This document shows, one piece after another, positions 22,553 to 32,659 of a stretch of DNA of 64,000 bases. This DNA is from Pseudovirgaria hyperparasitica (taxonomy: Eukaryota > Ascomycota > Dothideomycetes > Acrospermales > Acrospermaceae), in the NCBI RefSeq assembly GCF_010093815.1, contig NW_022985554.1, positions 1,617,642 through 1,681,641 on the forward strand. The letters are read 5' to 3'. A program made the translations under genes and the position numbers. The notes under the pieces are model-generated. The model saw only the letters and a program-made list of their open reading frames with translations. It was not told the origin of the DNA and did no database searches. Positions within the stretch are counted from its first letter, which is position 1. Each line of letters starts with the position of its first letter.

Positions 22553-23434
22553 AGTAACAATATTTCGTTTACTGTTCACTCTGCATTCAGGTACTGGCAA
22601 ATTCAGGTGCGCATCGCTAGAGCAAGGGATTGGTTTTCTGACGTCATGGGCGCAGAACTATGTATATGGCTTTTCACACAGGGACAGTGTGCCTATGCCG
22701 TGAAGTATCGGTCATGGGCCTAAGATAAGATATCATGAATGTATAATAAGGTAAGGACGACGAGCAAATACGCTGTATGTACCTCCATGGCATGTAAGTA
22801 TCAACTTCTCATCCAACTTGCGACCGTGGAATTCGATTTTGGCAATGCAAGACTATCCGTTCATCAGGTGACATTGGTGTGGGCAACAGCTATTCTTGGA
22901 AGTCAGGGTCTCGAAAGTGACCGTTGATCGCGGAGGATTTGCGTTGCCGCTTTCGGTAGTCCACGTGGAGTTGCAAGTGTCCACAGTAGTATCGAGACGA
23001 GTGCAAAGCCAGGATAACTCCGTCTGTTGTTGTGTTGTACCTTTTGATCCAGAATCGTACGTCTCTTCGTAAAGTGGTGCCATATATACTTTCTTGGACA
23101 CATTGTCCGAACGACTTGAATGTAAAGGCAAGATCAAGCCAATTACGATCAAATTATGCTTGATCGCATGGTATGTGGTTGACGATTCCACACGCCACCC
23201 CGGAACGTAAGGTCCCGTCGCTCACCGAAACTCACCGCCCGCGTGTCTATTGGCCTGTGCGCGGCAGTACTTTCTCTCAAGAAAACGCGACTCGCAGTCC
23301 CCTTTTCCAACGCTTGCCTCAATATCTGGCCGCGATACTGTTTATATTTTCCAGTCCCCCGCCAAAAACATTGTAAATTGCATGACACCTTTTCGTTATC
23401 TGGACCAAAACCGAGACGCGCGCATTTCCACACC
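22553..23434. promoter_or_regulatory. CYP51 promoter and CHK2-like 3' region
   Basis: No supported gene. The last 250 bases before the CYP51 ATG are GC-richer and hold an inverted CCAAT box (ATTGG at 23249-23253) and C-rich CACCCCGG and TCACCGCCC motifs (23195-23240), which could serve sterol regulators. Which of these is functional is inference. Confidence 0.45.
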
Positions 23435-25206
23435 ATGGGGCTTCTCTCCGCCATCGTCAACCCCCTGGTTCATATATCTTCGGACATCTCAACACCAGCA
23501 TTGATAGGAGCTAGCTTTGCAATCTTCCTCACCCTCTCGATAGTCCTGAATGTCCTCCGCCAACTCCTATTCAAGAACCCGAACGAGCCACCAGTCGTAT
23601 TCCACTGGGTGCCATTCTTCGGAAGCACCATAGTTTACGGTATCGATCCCTACAAATTCTTTTTCAGCTGTCGCGAGAAGGTACGTAACAGACGCGCATC
23701 GCGTAACCCACCAACCCTTCTATTCACACCTAATCTGCATTCTCGGCCTTCGTTATGCGTCGTGCTAACATCTGTACAGTATGGCGATGTATTCACCTTT
23801 ATACTCCTCGGCCGTAAGACCACTGTATGTCTCGGGACAACTGGCAACAATTTTATTTTGAATGGAAAGATCCAAAATCTCAACGCGGAGGAGATCTATA
23901 GCCCTCTTACTACACCCGTATTCGGCAGTGATGTTGTGTATGACTGCCCTAACTCAAAGTTGATGGAACAAAAGAAGGTCAGTCGAGGCTAATCTCGGTG
24001 GCAAGGACTGCAGGCTAAAGTTTACACCAGTTTGTGAAGTTTGGATTAACCTCAGACGCACTCAAGTCGTACGTTCGCACCATCACAGATGAGACGAGGG
24101 ATTTCATCAAGAAGAATGCCGCGTTCAAGGGCAAAAAGGGGACTGTTAACCTCTCATCTGCAATGGCTGAGCTCACCATATATACTGCCTCCGCATCTCT
24201 CCAGGGGAAGGAGGTTCGCGCTAAATTCGACTCCACATTCGCAGACCTTTACCACTATCTCGACATGGGTTTTAGCCCTATCAACTTTATGCTGCCTTGG
24301 TTTCCATTCCCTCACAATCGCAAGCGCGACTACGCCCAAAAGACCATGACCGATCTTTACTGCGAAATCATTGAGCGACGTCGTGCTGCTGGAGGGAAGC
24401 GTGAGGGCGATGAGGATATGATATGGAACTTGATGAGCTGCCAATACAAAGAGGGCCGAGCACCTACCGACAAGGAAATCGCACATATGATGATTGCACT
24501 TCTCATGGCTGGACAGCACTCTTCTTCCTCGACGATTGCCTGGATCTTGTTGCGTCTGGCTTCTCAGCCTGAAATCATCGAAGAGTTGCTTCAGGAACAG
24601 AAGGACGTACTGGGAGCTGATCTACCAGACCTCACCTATGATGATTTAGCTCGACTATCACTTCATTCCCAAGTCGTCAAAGAAACTTTGCGGATTCATA
24701 CACCAATTCACTCAATCATGAGGAAAGTCAAGACACCAATGCCAGTGGATGGTACTAAGTACACCGTTCCCACCTCACACGTTCTCCTTGCCTCCCCTGG
24801 AGTTACTGCTCGGTCGGCAGAGAACTTCCCAAACCCACTTCACTGGGATCCTCACCGGTGGGATGCCCACAAAGAGGTTGAGGAAGACGATAGCGAGAAG
24901 ATCGACTACGGGTGGGGTCTGGTCAGTAAGGGAACCGCGAGCCCGTATCTACCATTTGGCGCCGGAAGGCATCGATGCATTGGCGAACAGTTCGCATATG
25001 TGCAGTTGCAAACGATCCTGGTGGAATTTGTTCGGGCATTCAAGCTACGTAATCCTGATGGGAGCCGCGAAGTGCTTGTGGAGACTGATTACTCTGTAAG
25101 TCTTTCGGGTATAATCATACTGAACGATGTCTAACATGTCCAACAGTCACTGTTCTCACGCCCGCTGAATCCTGCCACCATTGAGTGGGTCCGGAGAGAC
25201 GCGTAG
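23435..25206 (+). CDS. CYP51: Sterol 14-alpha-demethylase CYP51
   Basis: Four exons, 23435-23680, 23780-23977, 24031-25095 and 25147-25206, with introns of 99, 53 and 51 nt, giving 522 aa. An N-terminal membrane anchor ([20 protein letters not shown]) precedes the P450 domain. Substrate-recognition and catalytic landmarks are [16 protein letters not shown] (Tyr136, equivalent of the Tyr that contacts azoles, is retained), the I-helix [13 protein letters not shown] (ExxR), and the haem loop [10 protein letters not shown] with Cys464. It removes the 14-alpha-methyl of lanosterol/eburicol in the ER for ergosterol synthesis. The sequence looks closest to the CYP51B type. At residue 443, in [11 protein letters not shown], Trp stands where related sequences usually have Tyr. 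The short last exon (SLFSRPL...VRRDA) is needed for the normal C-terminus. Confidence 0.95.
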
Positions 25207-28200
25207 AAATTTTTAACCTTGTTGCATTGCGGTGTTTGAGCCGTTGGGATCCATACTGTATACTTCCCAGTACATGATTTGAGTAATGCATCAGCAGTGG
25301 CGTAAGGTCTGTGATACCTTTTCACTCAGCCGGAAACTATGGCATGCATACACCAGATTAGACATGCCTAATGACGCCTCACTGTTATAGAGGCCTGCTG
25401 TACGTAGAATCGCTCTGATGACCTGGCATTGTCTAGAGTTCTTGACTTATCAATCCATATAATATCGAATCACTATTTGGATCCTTGCCGTTCTCAGTTC
25501 ACGTACCCATAATCCCAGCTGAACATTCATCCGCAATGGAAGCACAAACTGAACGATCAAGCCGTTCGGTTTTGTGTGTTGGGTAATGTCTTCCTCAGTT
25601 TCCAGCGTAACGCAACGTCAACAGGTCCAGAAACCTGCTCCCAATTTGACATTATCTTCGATGCCCAAGTGGGCAAAGTACGCTTAGAGCGAAAGAGGAA
25701 GCTGATGGTCGTCCTGGGTCTTGTCGTGTTATTTTATATCTATGGTATTGGTACTATGGTACCGAATCGTATCAAACCTTACTAAGGTGACCGAAAGCTT
25801 TCGATGTTACAACCTGTTCTAGTAGTTGCGCGCACTTTGGTTGCACACATTCATTGTAATGTAGTAGCTGTCCGTAGCATGTGTCTGAGGCTGCACACAT
25901 AACACGTTGCTGACTATACTGCCACACACTCGAGTCTGCTCCACGCCAGCGCTGTCAAGTTCGCCCAGGTGGAAATTTGCATAGAGAGCTTAACTTTTTG
26001 GTCTGCGTGCGCGTATTTGTGTCAGTGGATGGTGGGGATAGAGGCTGGATTGTATAGTGGATAAATATAACGCGCGTGAGGGAATGAAATTAGGTAAAGC
26101 AAGTGGTTGTTGAGTGTCGGATGCGTTGGGCGGCGGTGATGAGCGGTTTTGCGTGTTTGGATGATGGAATTGGAAAACGCAGTTAGGGATGTGAGGGTAG
26201 ATGTTGTGCTCGTGCATGTATGTATGCGATATCGGCGGCCTCTGGCGCTGGCTTCCTCCGGCTTTATTGTGGATTGTTATGTGTCTTTGGGAATTTATAG
26301 TAGGTATTGTGATTGTGAGGTGTCCTCCGCACGCATCTACCTATCCGGATCGTGCAGCGAGTAGGTTTGCGGGGATTGTTAGTGAGATCCAGAAGGTGGA
26401 CTGCTTGAGGACTGCCCGGTGCTTTGTTATGTTGATGGGTATCAATAAAAGAGCTGGACTTATATTACTTATATATATAAGAGTACCTCCTCGTGGAAAG
26501 TGTTCGTCTATGATTACTTCCCACTACCTAGGTAGCCAAGCAAGGCAAGTATAGACGGCCACGCCACGCCTCATCAAGTCTAGCTTGTCCAGGTGGAGGC
26601 TAGGTACTCGGACTTACTTTGTACCTACCTCATAGTAGGGCTGCAGCAGAACCTCGTGACGTAGCGAGCACTGCAAGCATTCACGAAGTCGCTTGCGGGA
26701 ATAGGGAAACACATGTGGCGTGAGCACCCGGAAGAAGAATAATGGTTAACCGGATGCAGCAATTGTTGATGTGCATCCATCCGTATGTCTCCGAAGAGAA
26801 AAAAAAAGAGCAAGGGTCGCCACGCGCGCGGGGTCTCGACTGATCCACGAGGGACGAGGCACACGCTGGAGATGACAGATTGATGGATAACGGATTTCGA
26901 GGAGTTGAGGATGGGAGGCCGAAAGAAGAGCCGCATTATGGGGAGCTGCGCGGAAAGTGTGTGTGCACATCAGTCAGTTATTAGTGAGAGGCCGCATTGC
27001 ACGGAAAGGTACCTGACGATCGTCTTTGTATTCAAAGTTCCCAGTTTGCTGCCGCTACAGTCGTGAGAAGCTTGAGGCTTGACACTGACGCTTGACCGAC
27101 AGCTGCTGGCTCATTGAAATCATGCCTGACAATGTTGTTGCATCAACCCTGACCCCTACAGTATTGTAATACCGTAATATTGGCTGCAGCATGCCCCATC
27201 TCCATTTGAAGCAGCAAGGATCGAAGCCGGATCAAACAAGCGAGTAAACGAGTGTCCTTACATCACGCAGATTCTGGAGTCAAGATACCCCGCCTGTTGA
27301 CCCACACCACAACTGCCAGGACTGAGCAAGACACAGATCTTGTAGATAGGCTATCAAAATGTAGTAGAAGTGATTGATGAGATGGATTGGAGGAGCACAG
27401 TGTCAGCCACCTGCGACATGGATGATGCAGATCGTATATCCAGGCTTCCTTGCAGTCACGCGGTTGGGAAAAGCTGGAGCTCCCCCTCCCAATGACGCAG
27501 CACAGACTCACCGACATGAGTTGAAAAGTACCGAGTCCTAGTAATGTATTATTCCAGGTTTACATATTGCTGTAGTTGACGATGCGTATTTGATACATGT
27601 CTGTTATTTTCAGTCAGCACTATCATGTATAGCCAGGGTGAAGCAGCAGTTGAGGCTGTGAAGGTTAACACCTCTCACCATTATGAGGATTTAAACAATC
27701 ATCCGACCGATGAAGACTGCTGTATGTAGCAGCATGCTAGATAGCACACTTGAAACTTTCCTCGTGGATCGGATGAGGTCAGGCGGATGCCAGATGGGAA
27801 CACGGTACAGGGCATGAGCGAAAGAGGTTTAGCGCGCGGCCGGAAAGGGAATAAAGGAGCAAAGCGGGCCAACAACACGCTGCTGTGGCGCTCACTGACC
27901 AACGCTCCACCAGCTTCAACACAAATCCACTCGCCCCATTCAGCACATGTGGCCAAGATATGAGCCTATCTCTCTATCCCCGGCCAGAATGCAGCGACCC
28001 GGTTGGTTGCAGGTAAGAACACCACACTGCTTGCTGGTGCCAGGTGCAGGTTTGCAAAAGCCAGTCGGCTGCCGTGTGTCCCATAAATCAACCTGATTAG
28101 CTGTGAATATAGTCAATCTTGAGATAGGTAAACGGAGGCAGCGAGTAGGTAGTAGCTGGGTAGGAAAGTAGGTAGGCTAAGCTGGGTGTTATATCATATT

Positions 28201-29431
28201 AGTACCTCAGTATCCATAGATGGATGAGTAATAAAGTAGACCCAGTCGCAACCTCGTCGTAGTCATCATAGGTCAGCTCTCTGCTATTAATTACTACTAC
28301 ATACTTCACTGACCAGCACAGCCTCCTCCCGCCCGCCTCCACCAGCATCGGCCATCGCTATCAGGCACCACAACAGGCACAGGCACAGACAGGCACACTC
28401 ACTTCCACTCCTCCTCATATCCATCTCTTCGCACTGACAGGCTTGTCGCTCCCTCCTCTGTGTCTACCTCCTCTTGTCATCAGCTGGCCGCCAATTGTGT
28501 TTGTTTGACTTCGGATGCTTGTTGGCTTGTCAATTGCAAACAAGCGTATTACTGCTCATTCTCGTTGCTCGCCTACTACCGACCGTAGCGTGTTGATATT
28601 TCCCCGCTATACACACCCTCCACCACCAAAGGCCGCACCAGCGCGAGCCGCCTTTCCAGCCACATCACTATTTGCTTTCGCTGCTCTGCCACCACTGCCC
28701 ATCACTTTATCCTCTTCAGCTACTTCGCCTTGCGCCTCAGCCTTCAAGACGACGAAGCGACTTTTCCTCTTTCTCTCTCTCTCTCACTCTCTCTCTCCCC
28801 CCAGAGCCTTTCTTTCTCTCTCTTCCATTCCTCCAGTCACATCCCAACCTCTTCTGTCGTCTCGTCAATTTGTGCTGCAGAACAGACCCGCTTCGCGACA
28901 CTTGCGCCGCCTAATTCAAAGCTGCCGACTCGAGATTTGCATTCGCCACACCTTCTGGCCCGACTTTTCTTTTCCCGTCGCAGCTGCAGCTTCATGCGAC
29001 TCGATACCGGAGTCGCTACGAGGCTCTGAAGGGAGAACTGCGACCGTCGCATACTAGTCTCACTGCTGGCCGCCGTCCTCCACACTGGCCTTGCGTATTT
29101 TTTTAGAGCTATTCCGGCTTGCTAGCGAATGCTGCGATCCGGACATCTTATCCGTAGCAACCATCCATTGAAGACGAGAAACCTTCCTTCTCTCCTCGAC
29201 GAATTATTACGAGGTGTGTTTTGCGGTGTATGAAAGCGTGCCAGAAATCCTGCTTTCGCCCAGGTGCGTCATTCCACACGCGCGTCGCGGTCTCCTGCAA
29301 ATGCAAACCCTGGACCAAGCTTCTTGCCTCAGCCACATGTTGACTTTCGTGCTGTGCTGACTTTGCATTATGAACAGAATCGAATCGTCCGGCTGTACCT
29401 CAATCAGACTCGCGAACGCAGCTGCAGTCTC
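25207..29431. other. 4.2 kb gene-free stretch, C2H2 gene leader
   Basis: No gene is supported. The left half (25.2-28.2 kb) is ordinary sequence with short chance frames. From about 28.3 kb to the ATG at 29432 the plus strand is strongly pyrimidine-rich, with CT runs, reading as promoter plus a long untranslated leader with several upstream ATGs. Confidence 0.55.
28773..28800. repeat. CT-rich tract in the C2H2 gene leader
   Basis: An imperfect (CT)n run on the plus strand about 640 bases before the predicted start codon. Confidence 0.7.
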
Positions 29432-31342
29432 ATGGCCGCATCAACCCGGGCCATCACTCCCAGCCAAACCGGACCATTCACGGCATCGGGTGTAGCTCCT
29501 GCGACCCCGAACGCCTCCTCTCTCCAACCCGACGCAAATTCAACCATCGCAGCTCTGCGCGCGTCGTCCAAGTCGCCCAGCGCCATCTCTCCTCGCTCAT
29601 CTCCGCAGCCCCTCACCGGAACTGCTGCCTTAGCCGAGCAGCGCGCCGAGAAGGAACGAAAGGCTCGCGAAGAAGCACGTAACATATCACACAACCCCGC
29701 CACGACAGCGCTGAATGCGCTTTTGAAGTCTGAATCAATGAGTCGACCGACAGATGGCCCAGTTGCTCCCGCAGCTCAAATGAGCAAACCTTTACAGCAG
29801 GTGGCGAAAAGTATTGTGATACCCGAAAACGTTACCTCAGACACGATGCAGACAAGCCCAGTGAGTCTGTCCAGCTTCGGTTCAAGCGAGAGTACTACTG
29901 CTCCAACCGCGACCGCGAACGATACCACGACGGCTCCCTTTCCCCTTCTAGATCCCGCAGTAGCTGGTCAAGAACGCCCGCAAGAAAACAATCACGCCCC
30001 ATCGCAGGCGGGCCTTGCTCCACCACCACAAGAGAATGCCTCAAATAGATCAATGACTTTCCCTGGGCCGCTACCACTCGATGGAGATCCGCGCGCTCCA
30101 CAGCGGGGCATGAGTCTTCCAATGTCGGGCTTCCAGAACAATCCCAAGTCACCTTCGACAAAACGCCACAAATGTCCATACTGTGCAACGGATTTCACGC
30201 GCCACCATAACCTGAAGAGCCACTTGCTTACACACAGTCAAGAGAAGCCATACGAATGTCCAGACTGCCACGCAAGGTTCAGACGTTTGCACGACCTGAA
30301 ACGTCACACGAAGCTTCACACCGGTGAACGCCCACATATATGTCCAAAGTGTGGCAGAAGATTTGCAAGAGGCGATGCACTAGCTCGTCACAATAAAGGC
30401 CAAGGCGGGTGCGCGGGAAGGCGATCAAGCCTTGGTATGGATGATGAAATGGGTGACGGTCGTGGTGAAGAAATGGATGGTGTTGAATACCAGCATGGCG
30501 ATCGAGAAAACGAAGACGGTCAAGACGCTACCGATCGCCGGATCAGTGAACCCACCCGACGTGGAAGCGCCCGTCAAGATTCCATGGCGGGATTCCAGCC
30601 ACATGGAAGCACTTACCCACCTGTCATGGCTGTAAACAGAAATCCAGGGAACAGTGTTCGACCCATATACCCACCGACCACTGCAGGAACACGTGATCAG
30701 TCGATGAACCTCAGTCCAAAGCCTAACAGTCTCTCCACGGCGCATTTTGCGTCTGCCCAGCCTTCAGGTGTCTATTCTCACACTGGAATGACAGAAAGTC
30801 CCAAGCCAATCTCGCCCGGTCAGACTGACCACAAGAGGCTTGGCTCGACAGGAGGACCTTCGGTTCCTGGGGGAAGATCACCAAACATGTCACAACACAT
30901 GAATCCTCATTCGTTCGCCCAAGGAGCCGGCCGTGGTGCTTCTCTTCCTCCGCCTCATGGGCTGGCAAATGCGCCGCAGTTACCACAATTACCTGGTCTT
31001 GCCCCAAGTACTGGCACTACAGACCCGCGGCTCGCGGTCATGCAACCAAATGCTTCAAACCCAGGTAGTACCTCAAGTCATGGCGCGAGCAGTGGCGGTA
31101 GTATGCGTGAGATCATGGGAGGCTCGCGCGACAATGACATGTGGATTGCTCTTCGGGACATGGAACGGGCAAATTCACAGCGCCAAGCTGAATACGAAGC
31201 TCGCATTGCTCAGCTTGAGCGTGAACTTGCAACCGTGCGGGCACAGCTACCGGCAAATCAAATACAGCAACTACAGCAACAGTCACAGCCACCACCGCAG
31301 CCACAGCTGGCGTCATCTTCGCAAACAGGCTCCGCAACTTGA
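29432..31342 (+). CDS. Three-finger C2H2 zinc-finger transcription factor
   Basis: Single exon, 636 aa. The ATG at 29432 is the first in frame. Three adjacent fingers at residues ~246-325 read CPYC...FTRHHNLKSHLLTH, CPDC...FRRLHDLKRHTKLH and CPKC...FARGDALARH, with TGERPHI linkers. The third finger is followed by the conserved GGCAGRRS. This arrangement is a fungal family sometimes labelled Egr-like C2H2 factors. It is not Crz1, Msn2 or PacC by finger sequence. The flanks are long, Ser/Thr/Pro-rich and disordered. The C-terminus has a short coiled coil (QAEYEARIAQLERELATVRAQL) and a Gln-rich tail, both plausible activation or dimer surfaces. The target genes cannot be told from the sequence. 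Confidence 0.88.
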   Translation: MAASTRAITPSQTGPFTASGVAPATPNASSLQPDANSTIAALRASSKSPSAISPRSSPQPLTGTAALAEQRAEKERKAREEARNISHNPATTALNALLKSESMSRPTDGPVAPAAQMSKPLQQVAKSIVIPENVTSDTMQTSPVSLSSFGSSESTTAPTATANDTTTAPFPLLDPAVAGQERPQENNHAPSQAGLAPPPQENASNRSMTFPGPLPLDGDPRAPQRGMSLPMSGFQNNPKSPSTKRHKCPYCATDFTRHHNLKSHLLTHSQEKPYECPDCHARFRRLHDLKRHTKLHTGERPHICPKCGRRFARGDALARHNKGQGGCAGRRSSLGMDDEMGDGRGEEMDGVEYQHGDRENEDGQDATDRRISEPTRRGSARQDSMAGFQPHGSTYPPVMAVNRNPGNSVRPIYPPTTAGTRDQSMNLSPKPNSLSTAHFASAQPSGVYSHTGMTESPKPISPGQTDHKRLGSTGGPSVPGGRSPNMSQHMNPHSFAQGAGRGASLPPPHGLANAPQLPQLPGLAPSTGTTDPRLAVMQPNASNPGSTSSHGASSGGSMREIMGGSRDNDMWIALRDMERANSQRQAEYEARIAQLERELATVRAQLPANQIQQLQQQSQPPPQPQLASSSQTGSAT

Positions 31343-32659
31343 GTTTGGTCCGATCCTATTGCAGCTGATCAAACACTGCCCAGCTTGTAATCTTCGACCC
31401 TACCCCTGGCTTCTTAACCGCTTTGAAATACGACTTTAATCATGTAATATGGCCTATTCACGCCTGAATGTTGACTTGGGCAATACTGCGTAATGCTAGA
31501 ATAAATATCTTTGTACGATATACGCTCATCCATGGCCGTCCATACAATACCAGGAGCTAGTCTTGGACGATGGAACCATACCCGGCGATTGATTTCTTCC
31601 CCGAGAGTCCCGTATACGGTAGTGACTCCCTCGCATTACGAAGGTTGGATACCCCGGCTGCATAGGCCATCACCGGGTTCGGTTGACGGTGTACTCGTTG
31701 CGTTTTGCACATTCAGAGCAATCACTTTTCTCACTTTTTGTCATCCACCATGCGATCCATTTGCGGAACACGTTCTGCATCGCTACTGGATATCATTATA
31801 TGTGGCGTTGTGGTGGATCGGTCGAGATATACATTTTCTGTTTCTTGCTTCTCTCGCTAGCGATTTTTGGCTGACCCTTATTTTATATATATCCTGGAAG
31901 ATGGCGATGAGCTTTGAACTTTGGGTCTTGATGTCTACAAGAACGAGGCAACGTACAGTTTACTGGCAGCAGGAAAAGTTGTTGGGACACAGTGGGTGGC
32001 GATGTCGAGGCCGGTCTATCAATGCATGGGGCTTGTACAGTAGAGCCATGTGAAAGAATAAAAATACCAATGATACCTTGCACTATCATAAGAAGGCAGT
32101 AAAGGGCTCATGTGTTCAATCTGGACCTGCTCTCCTTCCTATGCAGCCATAGCACGAGAGGGCCGCGTCAATATACCGTTCTAGGGAGCTAGATTCGCCC
32201 ACGTGGTGAAGCTTGAGCCCGTATTGGGAGACTCCCAAGTTCTGACTAGGGATGTCGAAGATATAGTTCGTAGCTTGCCTGCACTTACCTATATATTTTC
32301 TATATATCGCTTCGGCTAGTATACTGAAGACTAACTTTGATAGGTCGAGCTTAATAGAGATTATAATGGTATTAAGTAGCTATAAGGGTTATAAGATTAT
32401 AATGGAGGTTTAGTTATATCATGGGGATAAATCAAGCTAGATAAGAGAGTCTGTGTAGTTGATGGACTTAGTAGTAATCTGCTGTACTAGGTAAATAATC
32501 TACTACTTTTAGTGCGCGGGTTCCACACTAACTACATCCATCGGATCTGTAAGTCATGCACTAGCCTCATCTCCCTCTGCGACGTAGGAATCTACGCCTG
32601 CATATCAGTGACTCCCTGGACTTTGCAATCTCGACCACGCGATCAAACAACGGCTAGCT
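31343..32659. other. Intergenic with an AT-rich patch
   Basis: Contains the C2H2 3' UTR, a 174-codon plus frame without recognisable features (31532-32053), and an AT-rich patch at about 32280-32510 full of TA dinucleotides. No gene is supported. Confidence 0.5.
31500..31505 (+). terminator. Polyadenylation signal AATAAA
   Basis: A canonical AATAAA lies 158 bases after the C2H2 gene stop codon, at a typical distance for a fungal 3' UTR. Confidence 0.5.

Noticed and set aside
22853-23191. Minus-strand 112-codon frame before CYP51
   Set aside because: It begins with GTG, lacks a good start and overlaps the CYP51 promoter.
25576-25785. Plus-strand 69-codon frame with a hydrophobic segment
   Set aside because: Its first codon is GTG and the only evidence is one hydrophobic stretch.
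31532-32053. Plus-strand 174-codon frame with hydrophobic stretches
   Set aside because: About one such frame is expected by chance in 64 kb. It starts at the 3' UTR end of the C2H2 gene and has no recognisable family.
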